A stretch of 64,000 bases of DNA, from positions 248,001 to 312,000 of the forward strand of contig NZ_PGET01000001.1 in assembly GCF_002797975.1 (NCBI RefSeq), given 5' to 3'. Numbering within the stretch: the first letter of the stretch is position 1; each line of letters begins with the position of its first letter. This document shows positions 36,147 to 47,613 of this stretch, piece by piece. The translations under genes and the position numbers were made by a program. Under the pieces are notes generated by a model. The model was not told the DNA's origin. It ran no database searches and was given only the letters and a program-made list of their open reading frames with translations. Source of the DNA: [Clostridium] celerecrescens 18A. Lineage in GTDB: Bacteria; Bacillota; Clostridia; Lachnospirales; Lachnospiraceae.

Positions 36147-36212
36147 GAGGATTGCCTCCTTTCCTAATAACATGTTATTAAAAAGGAGGACATTTGGTTC
36201 GGACACAGCTTA

Positions 36213-36404
36213 TCAGTAAATTTTGTTAAGCTCCAGAAACAATTTTGCGATTTCTGGGTCAAATTGTGTTCCGGAATAGCGTCTGATTTCTTCCATTGCA
36301 TCCAGGCTGTCCATAGCCTTGCGGTAAGCCAGGTTGCTTGTCATGGCATCTAATGCATCGGCAACTGCCAGTATGCGGCATAACAGTGGTAGCATAAGTT
36401 TCAT
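36213..36404 (-). pseudogene. HD-GYP phosphodiesterase C-terminal remnant
   Basis: Sixty-three codons reading ILAVADALDAMTSNLAYRKAM and GTQFDPEIAKLFLE, the last part of HD-GYP c-di-GMP phosphodiesterases. The HD and GYP metal motifs are missing; no SD or upstream coding continuation is seen in the 150 bases before the next gene. It is a fragment of a lost gene. Confidence 0.75.
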
Positions 36405-36561
36405 GGCGTCATCATTTATCTGAATTTTATTGGCAGAAGCTTTTCCGGCGTTAGTTTTGTCAATATTTTACAAAAATATATTTTTTATGGGCTGACAGGT
36501 ACTATTTTGATTTATAAATCATAAAATATGGAAAATTGCTTAATTGAAAGGCAGTAATCTT

Positions 36562-38982
36562 ATGACTCCTTGCCCTGAAGGATTGCTCTCCTACACGATT
36601 CAATCCGGTGATACACTATGGCTTATTTCACAGCGCTTTCGTACTACCGTAGAGGAAATTATGGTTGTAAATCCTGGAATAACCCCCAATAATCTGATGG
36701 TTGGGCAGGTGATCTGCGTTCCCCAAGGAAGCAGGAACCGCAATATGCCATCACAGGCGGGGCCCCGGACCCAGCCGATGACCGGACCCCAGACCCAGCC
36801 GATGACTCAGCCCCGGACCCAGCCAATGACAGGTCCCCAGACCCAGCCGATGACCGGTCCCCAGACACAACCGATGACAGGACCCCAGACCCAGCCGATG
36901 ACCGGACCCCAGACCCAGCCAATGACAGGACCCCAGACCCAGCCGATGACAGGACCCCAGACCCAGCCGATGACAGGACCCCAGACCCAGCCGATGACCG
37001 GACCTCAGACCCAGCCGATGACCGGACCTCAGACCCAGCCGATGACTCAGCCCCGGACCCAGCCGATGACCGGACCTCAGACCCAGCCGATGACCGGACC
37101 TCAGACCCAGCCGATGACAGGACCTCAGACCCAGCCGATGACCGGACCTCAGACCCAGCCGATGACCGGACCTCAGACCCAGCCGATGACCGGACCTCAG
37201 ACTCAGCCGATGACAGGTCCCCAGACCCAGCCGATGACTGGTCCAATGACTCAGCCTCAGCGCAGGACCCAGACTCAGCCACAGACATCTGTTCCGGAAA
37301 GCGGCATGAATAATTGTTCAGGAACGATGCAATCCTATACAATTCAAGCCGGAGATAACCTGTGGCTTATTTCGCGGCGTCATTCCATAACCATTGACGA
37401 AATTATGGAGGCGAATCCGGGTATAAATCCGAATCGCCTGTTTATTGGTCAGGTTATCTGTATTCCACAGGCGGGCGGAAAGCGTAATATGCCTTCACAA
37501 GCTCAGCCGATGACTGGACCCCAGACTCAGCCGCAGACTCAGCCGCAGACCCAGCCGCAGACCCAGCCGCAGACCCAGCCTCAGACACAGCCCCAGACTC
37601 AGCCTATGACCCAACCCCAGACCCAGCCTATGAATCAGCCTATGTCTCAATCTTTTATAGAGGAAGACCGGAGGCGCAGAAACATAAGGACCAGATGTCC
37701 GGAAGGTTTACATCCCTATACAGTTCAGGCCGGTGATACCTTATGGCTTATTTCACAGCACCATTACACTACAGTAGAAGCAATTATGGAGTCTAACCCG
37801 GGTATAACTCCAGGTAATCTGTATGTTGGCCAGGTAATCTGCATTCCTCGGTCAGCAGAATGCGCTATGCCTGAAAGACCACAAAACCGGCCACGCAATG
37901 AAGAAGGACGGAGAGAGGAACGCACGGAAGAAGAGCGTAGAAGGGAACGCATGGAGGAAGATCGAAGAAGGGGACGCACTGAGGAAGAAGGTAGGATGGA
38001 ACGCCCAGAAGAAGAACGAAGAAGGGGACGCATCGAGAATCTCTGCCCAGGAGGATTACATTCTTATATCATAGAGGCTAATGATACCCTTTGGATTATT
38101 GCACAACGTTTTCAGACTACGGTTGAAGCGATCATGTCTGTAAATCCAGGTCTTAATCCTACCAATCTGTTTGTTGGTCAGGTGATTTGTATCCCATTTG
38201 GACAGAGGCAGCAACCAATCTGCCCGACTCCGCAGCCGATGCCGTTGCCGCAGCCAATGCCGACTCCGCAGCCAATGCCGACTCCGCAGCCAATGCCGAC
38301 CCCGCAGCCAATGCCGACCCCGCAGCCAATGCCGACCCCGCAGCCAATGCCGACCCCGCAGCCAATGCCGACTCCGCAGCCAATGCCGACTCCGCAGCCA
38401 ATGCCGATGCCGCAGCCTCAACCCCCTATCACCGCGTGTATCAGCGAAGCAGAACAAAACGTATCTAACTATTTGAGACTTTTATGGTTACAGCATGTAT
38501 ACTGGACTAGAATGGTTATTGAAGGCATTGCTTTTGATCTTCCGAGTTTGAAGATTACAACAGATCGACTTCTGCAGAATCCTATGGATTTCGAAGAAGT
38601 ATTGGTATCGTTTTATGGGCAGGATACAGCTGCAAAATTTGCAGAGCTGCTGACAACTCACCTTACTATTGCCAATGAACTTGTTATAGCGGCAAAGGAA
38701 GGCAATGTTGATGCTGCCTCCGATGCAGAAAAACGCTGGTATGAAAATGCTGATCAGATTGCAACGTTCCTTTCCAATATCAATCCAAATTGGTCGGTCG
38801 ATGACTGGCAGGAAATGCTTTATAATCACCTTGCAATGACAAAAACAGAAGCTAATGATATTCTTACACAGAATTATGAAGACAGCGTAGAGATATTTGC
38901 GGACATTGAGAGAGGAGCCCTGGAAATGGCCGATGTCATGACACAGGGGATCGTACAGCAGTTCATGCAGTTTTTCAGATAG
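36562..38982 (+). CDS. Multi-LysM repeat protein, probable spore coat or surface protein
   Basis: An 806-residue protein with four LysM domains (YTIQSGDTLWLISQRF..., YTIQAGDNLWLISRRH..., YTVQAGDTLWLISQHH..., YIIEANDTLWIIAQRF...) separated by three low-complexity linkers: about 20 TQPMTGPQ units (36769-37258), TQPQ units (37513-37620), an Arg/Glu-rich stretch with ERRR (37890-38040) and PQPMPT units (38227-38420). A C-terminal alpha-helical domain of about 180 residues starts CISEAEQNVSNYLRLLWLQHVYWTRM, resembling Clostridia proteins that are often mislabelled acetylglutamate kinase. No signal peptide, as in SafA/spore-coat LysM proteins. LysM binds peptidoglycan. ATG 36562 follows GAAAGG. Confidence 0.85.
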   Translation: MTPCPEGLLSYTIQSGDTLWLISQRFRTTVEEIMVVNPGITPNNLMVGQVICVPQGSRNRNMPSQAGPRTQPMTGPQTQPMTQPRTQPMTGPQTQPMTGPQTQPMTGPQTQPMTGPQTQPMTGPQTQPMTGPQTQPMTGPQTQPMTGPQTQPMTGPQTQPMTQPRTQPMTGPQTQPMTGPQTQPMTGPQTQPMTGPQTQPMTGPQTQPMTGPQTQPMTGPQTQPMTGPMTQPQRRTQTQPQTSVPESGMNNCSGTMQSYTIQAGDNLWLISRRHSITIDEIMEANPGINPNRLFIGQVICIPQAGGKRNMPSQAQPMTGPQTQPQTQPQTQPQTQPQTQPQTQPQTQPMTQPQTQPMNQPMSQSFIEEDRRRRNIRTRCPEGLHPYTVQAGDTLWLISQHHYTTVEAIMESNPGITPGNLYVGQVICIPRSAECAMPERPQNRPRNEEGRREERTEEERRRERMEEDRRRGRTEEEGRMERPEEERRRGRIENLCPGGLHSYIIEANDTLWIIAQRFQTTVEAIMSVNPGLNPTNLFVGQVICIPFGQRQQPICPTPQPMPLPQPMPTPQPMPTPQPMPTPQPMPTPQPMPTPQPMPTPQPMPTPQPMPTPQPMPMPQPQPPITACISEAEQNVSNYLRLLWLQHVYWTRMVIEGIAFDLPSLKITTDRLLQNPMDFEEVLVSFYGQDTAAKFAELLTTHLTIANELVIAAKEGNVDAASDAEKRWYENADQIATFLSNINPNWSVDDWQEMLYNHLAMTKTEANDILTQNYEDSVEIFADIERGALEMADVMTQGIVQQFMQFFR
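36769..37258 (+). repeat. 24-bp tandem repeat encoding TQPMTGPQ
   Basis: About 20 near-perfect copies of a 24-bp unit (ACCCAGCCGATGAC + CGGACCCCAG or variants) inside the LysM gene, with TQPR variants near both ends. Likely to vary in copy number between strains. Confidence 0.95.
38227..38420 (+). repeat. 18-bp tandem repeat encoding PQPMPT
   Basis: About ten copies of CCGCAGCCAATGCCGACT or close variants before the C-terminal domain of the LysM gene. Confidence 0.95.
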
Positions 38983-38998
38983 TAAAAATTAAATAAAC

Positions 38999-39048
38999 GA
39001 GGGTGTCTCAAAAGTCAATGAATTTCTTTTGGGATACCCTCTTTTTTT
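38999..39048 (+). terminator. Terminator after the LysM gene
   Basis: GAGGGTGTCTCAAAAG pairs with CTTTTGGGATACCCTC (G-U pairs), then TTTTTTT. Confidence 0.92.
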
Positions 39049-39153
39049 CTTACGGATAGCAGACTAAAATTATTTGTGGTAAAATACCCTTAAGACTGCT
39101 GCTGCTCCTTTTGATACTGCGGACGTCTAATCATAACAAAGGAGCTGAATAAA

Positions 39154-39615
39154 TTGGGAGAGAAAATGACAATAAGGGAATATCATTCAAGGGATATTGA
39201 GGAAATGGCAGAATTATTTTATGATACGGTCCATAAAATATGCTCCAGAGACTATACAAAGGAACAGCTTGATGCGTGGTCATCAAAAGATATTGACAGG
39301 GAAGCCTGGGACCGTTCATTTTTAGAGCATCATACGCTTGTAGCCGTGAAAAACGGTATGATCGTAGGATTTGGAGATATGGATAATACCGGTTATCTTG
39401 ACCGCCTCTATATCCATAAGGACTATCAGGGGCAGGGGATTGCAACCGCCCTTTGTAATCGGCTGGAAGCTGATTTCCCTGCCGGTCCGGTGACAACACA
39501 TGCTTCCATAACTTCGAAGCCGTTTTTTGAATCCCGCGGATATAGGGTTATCAAGGAACAGCAGGTGGAACGAAAAGGCGTCATTTTGACAAATTACGTG
39601 ATGAAGAAATTTTAA
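39154..39615 (+). CDS. GNAT family N-acetyltransferase (YafP-like)
   Basis: A 153-residue GNAT protein. The acetyl-CoA loop is DYQGQGIATALC, preceded by LDRLYIH (motif A strand) and followed by SKPFFESRGYRV (motif B). Substrate unknown. TTG 39154 has AAAGGAGC upstream; ATG 39166 is an alternative start. Stands alone after the LysM gene terminator. Confidence 0.9.
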   Translation: MGEKMTIREYHSRDIEEMAELFYDTVHKICSRDYTKEQLDAWSSKDIDREAWDRSFLEHHTLVAVKNGMIVGFGDMDNTGYLDRLYIHKDYQGQGIATALCNRLEADFPAGPVTTHASITSKPFFESRGYRVIKEQQVERKGVILTNYVMKKF

Positions 39616-39716
39616 TAAAAGAAACTCTACGAAGCGTAGATTGAAAACCCCACGACGAACATCTACAATGATATGCGGAGAAGAAACTCTGAATTTAAGA
39701 AAGATGGTGAAACAAA

Positions 39717-40058
39717 ATGGATAAGTCTTCAAGGAAAGCTCTGAAAGAGCAGTATCAAAATAGAAGAATAGTCGGGGGCGTATATTGTATTAAATGCAAG
39801 GACAGGGATGAAGTGTGGCTTCGGGCAACTGAAGATATGCAGGGGGCAAAAAACCGGTTCCAATTTTTTGTTTCAACGGATTCATGTCCTGAACCAAGTA
39901 TGATGAATGCGTGGAAGGAGTCCGGGGCATCCGGATTTTCTTTTGAAGTTATCGAGGAAATAGAAAGAAATGAAACACAGACGGATCGTGAATTTTCTGA
40001 CGATGTGAATACACTTTTGGAATTATGGCTGGAAAAGAATCAAAACCAGGATCCTTAA
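39717..40058 (+). CDS. GIY-YIG nuclease-like small protein
   Basis: A 113-residue protein resembling small GIY-YIG family proteins: GGVYCIKCKDRDEVW would be the GIY strand, with SMMNAWKESGASGFSFEVIEEIE (cited in part: ESGASGFSFEVIEEIE) later. The YIG half is not clear, so nuclease activity is doubtful. ATG 39717 follows AAGATGG. Only 21 bases before the next HTH gene; probably co-transcribed. Confidence 0.65.
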   Translation: MDKSSRKALKEQYQNRRIVGGVYCIKCKDRDEVWLRATEDMQGAKNRFQFFVSTDSCPEPSMMNAWKESGASGFSFEVIEEIERNETQTDREFSDDVNTLLELWLEKNQNQDP

Positions 40059-40079
40059 TTCCTGATATGGAGGTAAAGC

Positions 40080-40667
40080 ATGGAAAACAGCAGAGTAGGC
40101 AGCATAATCCGCACCTTACGTCAGGAACTCCGTATGACACAAAGGGAACTTGCGGATAAAATGAACCTTAGCGATAAAACTATTTCCAAGTGGGAGAGGG
40201 GCCTGGGTCTGCCAGATATTTCTCTTATACCGGAGCTTTCCCGTATTTTAGGGATTGAGATTATGAATTTACTGGCCGGTGATATGACTCCCAACAATTT
40301 TGCAGGAGGTAATATGAAAAATACAAAATATTTCGTTTGTCCCACATGTCAGAATATAACGCTCTGCACGGGAGAGGCGGAAGTCTCATGCTGCGGCAAA
40401 AAATTAGCAGCCCAGACGTTGAAAAAAGCTGAAGAAGGCGAAAGGCTGACCGTACACCTGGTAGAAGATGACTGGTATATCACCAGTGAGCACCCAATGG
40501 ATAAAGAGCATTACATTTCCTTTGTGGCTTTGGCTTCAGGCGACCGTCTCCGGATCATCAAGCAATATCCAGAATGGAATTTAAATGTTCGCATTTCCAA
40601 AAGAGAACATGGAATGCTGATATGGTACAGTACGGATTATGGATTACGGTACCAATTGTTAAAGTAA
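40080..40667 (+). CDS. XRE-family HTH protein with Cys-rich C-terminal domain
   Basis: A 195-residue protein. Residues 8-65 are an XRE helix-turn-helix (RMTQRELADKMNLSDKTISK, WERGLGLPDISLIPELSRILG). The C-terminal part has CPTC and CC cysteines (FVCPTCQNI, VSCCGKKL) as in rubredoxin/desulfoferrodoxin-like metal sites. It may be a redox- or metal-sensing regulator. ATG 40080 with GGAGGT upstream. Convergent with YjdF. Confidence 0.88.
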   Translation: MENSRVGSIIRTLRQELRMTQRELADKMNLSDKTISKWERGLGLPDISLIPELSRILGIEIMNLLAGDMTPNNFAGGNMKNTKYFVCPTCQNITLCTGEAEVSCCGKKLAAQTLKKAEEGERLTVHLVEDDWYITSEHPMDKEHYISFVALASGDRLRIIKQYPEWNLNVRISKREHGMLIWYSTDYGLRYQLLK

Positions 40668-40740
40668 GTAGTCATAGCGGACAGCGGCAGCTCCGAAAGC
40701 GTGCCGTTTAAACCGTATATCGTTACCAGCAGATGCAAAA

Positions 40741-40778
40741 GAAAAGCACAGGGAGGCTCAATGCCCCCTGTGCTTTTC
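40741..40778. terminator. Bidirectional terminator
   Basis: GAAAAGCACAGGG (40741-40753) and CCCTGTGCTTTTC (40766-40778) with T-rich flanks on both strands. It overlaps the last codons of YjdF. Confidence 0.9.
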
Positions 40779-41177
40779 TTTGCGTTTTTCCTGCCGCAGT
40801 TCAAATTGGCGTTCTTTCTCAGCTTCCCGCTGTTCACGGGAATGGGATTTGCGTTCCAATTTTAACTGCTCCTGTTGAAGCTTCAACGCCTGCTGGGCCT
40901 TTGTTCCAACCCCGTTGTTTTGCAGATGCTTTTCAATGTCTCTCTGCATTCTCTTGGGATTGATATGCCGTACAGTCATTGGTGATGCTTCCAGAGATGG
41001 ACTAAACCGCAGCCTGTTATAGTTTTTGAGTATGAAATCGTAGATTTCGTAGTCCTTTGGTTCTGCTCCAAAGGTGATTTTGCAAGCTTCATATCTGCCT
41101 TCAAATTCACGCTCACAGATGCCTACCCAAAAGGGCTCCTCAAAGAATACAGTCAGCCTGGAACCAGTCTTTCTCAT
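40758..41177 (-). CDS. yjdF: YjdF family protein (DUF2992)
   Basis: A 139-residue protein. It begins SRLTVFFEEPFWVGICER and has ACKITFGAEPKDYEIYDF, the YjdF core, then a long basic/acidic helical tail from about residue 85 (EKHLQNNGV...KEKHRGH). Known YjdF genes are preceded by a riboswitch that binds azaaromatic compounds; the protein's own function is unproven. ATG 41177 follows AAAGGAGG. A structured leader is present upstream. Confidence 0.93.
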   Translation of the reverse strand: MRKTGSRLTVFFEEPFWVGICEREFEGRYEACKITFGAEPKDYEIYDFILKNYNRLRFSPSLEASPMTVRHINPKRMQRDIEKHLQNNGVGTKAQQALKLQQEQLKLERKSHSREQREAEKERQFELRQEKRKEKHRGH

Positions 41178-41204
41178 AATTATATCCTCCTTTTAAATGC
41201 CTTA

Positions 41205-41285
41205 CAAAGAACGGACAACCAAGGAGGCAGGTTACTGACAGCTTTCACTGCGTCCGGACTACCAACCGGAACTGTGTTTTTATCT
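41205..41285 (-). ncRNA. Probable yjdF riboswitch
   Basis: The minus-strand leader of yjdF contains a TCCGG/CCGGA hairpin with a TTGGTAGT loop, a GCAGTGAAAGCTG hairpin and a CAGGTTACT/AACCTGCC-type pairing region, about 30 bases before the SD. This position and the repeated stems fit the yjdF motif. I assign the class mainly from gene context. Confidence 0.6.
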
Positions 41286-41314
41286 TTGCATTGTATATTT
41301 TAACACTTATGGTT

Positions 41315-43897
41315 TTATGTTACATCATATTTTTGCATCTTTTTTATCAGCTTTACTGCTTCATACCAGAATACAGCAAATGCAGCTATACCAATAGCTG
41401 CGAAAAGCATGGCAGCAGACAGCGGGGCCAGCTTTAAAAACGTATTTAATGGAGAATACAAAATGATCCCCAGCATTGTAAATGTACCAAAGATCGCGGC
41501 CCACATCACCTTGTCTTTTGCAAGACGTTTTAAGGACTGCACTGCAAAATCGTGATCTGAGCTGTTTACCTGTACCAGGAACAGATTGGAGAGCATGATG
41601 ATGGTAAGCCCCATGGCTCGGGCTGTGGGTGCGTTTGCTTCATTTCCGTCAAGTAAGGTATAATAGGTGCCGAATGAAACGGCAAATATAATCAGGCCCT
41701 GCAGGACGCTTTTAAAGAGAAGGGCCGGAGTGAGCATCTTTTCTTTCGGATCACGTGGTTTTCGGTTCATGATATCCATTTCGGCAGGCTGCCGTTCCAG
41801 TACAATGGAGCAGGTTGGGTCTATTAACAGTTCCATCAGCACAACATGCAGCGGCATCAGTAAAAGCGCAGTGGGCCCGATGCCAAGCATAGGGGCAAGG
41901 AGGGAAGCAAATGCTATCGGGATGTGGATGGTAAATACATAGCCTACCGCCTTGCGGATGTTATCATAAATCCGTCTGCCGTCCTTTACGGTCTCTACAA
42001 TCGTGGTAAAGTTGTCATCCATCAGGATCAGGCCGGCGGCTTCCCGTGAGACTTCGCTGCCTCTCTTTCCCATAGCAATCCCAATATCGGCGTATTTCAT
42101 TGCAGGAGCATCATTCACTCCATCACCTGTCATGGCTACGATCTCGCCGTTTTCCTTAAATGCCTTAACAATCCGCATTTTGTGTTCCGGTACAACACGG
42201 GAGAAGATCGAAACATCTTTTACCTTAACACGAAGTTCTTCATCACTCATTTCGTTAAGCATATCGCCTGTAATAATATGATCGCTGTCAGGCATATTGA
42301 TTTTCTTGGCGATGGAAGAAGCGGTAATGCCATTGTCACCTGTAATCATCACTACACGAATACCGGCCTTGCTGCAGACCGCAATGTCTGCTTTCACACT
42401 TTCCCGGGGAGGATCGGCAAGCCCGATCAAGCCCCGAAGCGTCAAGGAGCAGCCGGTGATCTCGGCTGGTATATCTGCCTCACTTTGGAGTTTGGCAGCA
42501 GCGACTGCAATGACACGAAGACCTTCCGTGGACATTTCCCTGATTTTATTGTCAACGGTTTCTCTTTCTTCATCCCTGAGGCTACAAATGGTCAGAATCC
42601 GTTCAGGGGAACCTTTCGCTGCAATGACCAACTCACCGTTTCTGCACCAGATATGACCCATCATTTTCAGCTCATTGGTAAACGTGTACTCGCTGACCAG
42701 TTCTCCGTTAAAAAGATGTTCCCTGGTGATGCCAAGATTGCCGCAGTGGAATAGCATGGCTTTTTCCATGGGATCATAAACGTCTGTTTCACAGCCAAGT
42801 CCCATGGTTTCACATAATGCATAATCATTTCCATCCAGTGCCCACACATCCTGCACTGTCATTTGATTCATGGTAATGGTACCGGTTTTATCTACGCAAA
42901 GGACTGATACCGCACCCAAGGTTTCTACGGAAGGCAGCTTACGCACCAAAGACTGCTTTTTTGCAAGCCTCCATGCGCCCATAGAAAGAAAAACGGTAAG
43001 AATAACCGGAAATTCCTCTGGTATCATTGCCATGGCAAGGGTAATGCCGGATAGAATGCTTTGAATCAACCGGTCGTGAAACGTATGGTCCGGAATATTA
43101 AACCATGTAAATATCGTTACAAGGGCAAACAAGACTGCAGCGATTCCCGCGCATAGCTTAACAAGACTGCGGGTTTGCTTTTGCAAAGGAGTATCTTCAT
43201 TAGGAGCAGCAGCCACATTTGCACCGATTTTACCGTATTCCGTAGCAGCACCGATTTTATCGACACAAACAGTAGCCGTGCCCTGGGTGACCAGGGTACC
43301 TGCATAACAATAGTCCCGGCGCCAGTAGTCATCAGCGGAATCAGCCTGATCTGCTGAAAACTTCCAAACACCCTCAGCTTCGCAGATAAAGGAAGATTCA
43401 TCCGCACATAATTTCCAAACACCCTCAGCTTCCCCGGTGAGGGAGGATTCATCTACGCATAAGTCGTTGCACTTAACTATTATACCGTCTGCTGGGATTT
43501 TGACGCCCTCACAGATCATCATTAAGTCGCCGGGAACAAGATCAACACTGGCAATGATCTGTTCACTGCCATCGCGGATTACTGTCACATGAGGAGCTGA
43601 TAAATCCTTCAGCGCATGAAGCGTTTTGTCTGTTTTCCATTCCTGTATAACATCAATGCTGATGACACCCACTACAAAAACAAGCATGATGGCACCGTCT
43701 CTGGGCTCACCCAGAATAAAATAGATGATTGCAGCAACAATCAGCAGCAAAAACATCGGCTCACAGATGATGTGAAAGACCTTCTTAAAAAAGTTCTCCA
43801 TTTTCTGCGGTGTCAATTCGTTTTTGCCATATTGCTCCTGCAATCGCTTTGCTTCGGCAGATGTCAAACCTGCCATGTGACCTTTGTTGTTTGTCAT
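41315..43897 (-). CDS. Type II cation-transporting P-type ATPase
   Basis: An 860-residue P2-type ATPase, probably for Ca2+ export. The phosphorylated Asp336 is in VLCVDKTGTITMNQ, the M4 ion-site block is IPEEFPVIL, TGDGVNDAPA is the hinge, and MITGDN is present. The actuator motif reads LTGEAEGVW rather than TGES. Right after it, residues 147-163 (CVDESSLTGEAEGVWKL) are repeated with changes at 164-180 (CADESSFICEAEGVWKF), a 51-bp tandem duplication. ATG 43897 follows GGAGGT; a longer frame lacks an SD. Confidence 0.93.
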   Translation of the reverse strand: MTNNKGHMAGLTSAEAKRLQEQYGKNELTPQKMENFFKKVFHIICEPMFLLLIVAAIIYFILGEPRDGAIMLVFVVGVISIDVIQEWKTDKTLHALKDLSAPHVTVIRDGSEQIIASVDLVPGDLMMICEGVKIPADGIIVKCNDLCVDESSLTGEAEGVWKLCADESSFICEAEGVWKFSADQADSADDYWRRDYCYAGTLVTQGTATVCVDKIGAATEYGKIGANVAAAPNEDTPLQKQTRSLVKLCAGIAAVLFALVTIFTWFNIPDHTFHDRLIQSILSGITLAMAMIPEEFPVILTVFLSMGAWRLAKKQSLVRKLPSVETLGAVSVLCVDKTGTITMNQMTVQDVWALDGNDYALCETMGLGCETDVYDPMEKAMLFHCGNLGITREHLFNGELVSEYTFTNELKMMGHIWCRNGELVIAAKGSPERILTICSLRDEERETVDNKIREMSTEGLRVIAVAAAKLQSEADIPAEITGCSLTLRGLIGLADPPRESVKADIAVCSKAGIRVVMITGDNGITASSIAKKINMPDSDHIITGDMLNEMSDEELRVKVKDVSIFSRVVPEHKMRIVKAFKENGEIVAMTGDGVNDAPAMKYADIGIAMGKRGSEVSREAAGLILMDDNFTTIVETVKDGRRIYDNIRKAVGYVFTIHIPIAFASLLAPMLGIGPTALLLMPLHVVLMELLIDPTCSIVLERQPAEMDIMNRKPRDPKEKMLTPALLFKSVLQGLIIFAVSFGTYYTLLDGNEANAPTARAMGLTIIMLSNLFLVQVNSSDHDFAVQSLKRLAKDKVMWAAIFGTFTMLGIILYSPLNTFLKLAPLSAAMLFAAIGIAAFAVFWYEAVKLIKKMQKYDVT
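43362..43462 (-). repeat. 51-bp tandem duplication inside the P-type ATPase gene
   Basis: Two diverged copies with a 51-base offset (CTTCCAAACACCCTCAGCTT at 43361 and TTTCCAAACACCCTCAGCTT at 43412) keep the frame and add 17 residues beside the actuator loop. Confidence 0.85.
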
Positions 43898-44065
43898 AAA
43901 AGTTACCTCCGTTTTAGCCTTTCGGCGTTCGTTTGATAGCTCTATGGCACTCCATTTTCGGGGTCTCTGTTCCATTTTTGTGTAAAAAAATACACCTATG
44001 GAACATATTATGAAAACAAAAAGATGTTCTCATAACCGGATGGACGACGCAAAAGCTGCGTCTTT

Positions 44066-44245
44066 TTATAAGGAGTTAAAAAGAAACTTCTCATAAACCA
44101 TACTACTGTCCCACAGATGTGCAATTATTGCAATCTGTTGCCACTTATTAAGGCGGCCCGGCCCCATGACCTTTGCAAAAAGGTTCATCGCCTGCTCAGT
44201 TTGTACCGTTGATCTCGCATCCACAATCGGATGTAATGCAGTGCA
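44066..44245 (-). pseudogene. Possible C-terminal gene remnant
   Basis: On the minus strand about 58 codons read IVDARSTVQTEQAMNLFAKV and GRLNKWQQIAIIAHLWDSSM, then stop at 44066. The composition looks protein-like, but there is no start or SD and a stop lies just upstream. I do not recognise the family. A GACGCA/TGCGTC hairpin with a plus-strand T-run follows at 44046-44067. Confidence 0.35.
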
Positions 44246-44457
44246 AAGAGATTACAGAACATTATATGCACGGGTCTTTGGTTTGTCAACCAAAAAGAGA
44301 ATTTCTTTAAGAGTGCCTTAACTTGTATCAGTATTGCAAAAGACAATTAGCATGAAAAAAACTCTGAAAGGACAATTTTAATAGTTAAAATGATGGTGAT
44401 ATTTCGTAAAATGATAAAAAAGACTGATATAATGAACAAGAAAAATGTGAAAAAATG
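44246..44457. other. AT-rich spacer before the licT promoter
   Basis: No open frame with SD and no clear RNA structure seen. Confidence 0.5.
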
Positions 44458-44486
44458 TTGACTTAAAAAATATGACATGTTAATAT
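44458..44486 (+). promoter_or_regulatory. licT-bglP promoter
   Basis: TTGACT (44458-44463), 17 bases, TAATAT (44481-44486), giving a leader of about 190 bases that contains the RAT/terminator. Confidence 0.75.
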
Positions 44487-44585
44487 TTATTCAATAGTTA
44501 AGGGGTTGGAAACAGATAGAAAGTAAACCCATATCAAAAAGTGAATAGGTGAAAACCAGTTAATATCATATCAGGAAGCACAGTT

Positions 44586-44619
44586 GGATCGTGAATATGG
44601 CTTGAACATATACGAAACC
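44586..44619 (+). promoter_or_regulatory. RAT-like antiterminator in the licT leader
   Basis: GG-A-TCGT-GA-ATATG (44586-44599) pairs with CATAT-ACGA-A-ACC (44607-44619), with the asymmetric internal bulges of RAT elements, though the bases differ from the sacB/bgl consensus. Its 3' end overlaps the terminator below. Confidence 0.6.
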
Positions 44620-44670
44620 TGCTTGGTTCCGGGGATTTTTATCCCTGGAATCAGGTGGGTTTTCTTTTTT
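44617..44670 (+). terminator. Attenuator of the licT-bglP operon
   Basis: ACCTG/CAGGT, GGTTCC/GGAATC and GGGAT/ATCCC stacked stems, then TTTTCTTTTTT. It lies immediately before licT, so LicT would control its own readthrough. Confidence 0.8.
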
Positions 44671-44685
44671 GGGGGGATCAGGAAG

Positions 44686-47509
<2,824 letters not shown>

Positions 47510-47521
47510 AACCGGTTGTAA

Positions 47522-47560
47522 TGCTGCCATGCCCGTCAAGAGAAGGCGGGCCGGCAGCTA
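47522..47560 (+). other. Hairpin between bglP and the phosphatase gene
   Basis: GCTGCCATGCCCG and CGGGCCGGCAGC form a strong stem without a T-run. It may be an mRNA stabiliser or processing site rather than a terminator. Confidence 0.55.
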
Positions 47561-47613
47561 TCCGAGGGAAATGGTCATGAGGAGTAAATAATAATGAGGA
47601 TGAGGAAAAAAGA

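Noticed and set aside
36769..37258. Regular repeats that could be mistaken for a CRISPR array
   Set aside because: The unit is 24 bp, contiguous without unique spacers, and codes in frame.
36659..37342. Long minus-strand Ser/Gly-rich frame opposite the LysM repeats
   Set aside because: It is the shadow of the repetitive TQPMTGPQ coding sequence, which has a plausible start and domains on the plus strand.
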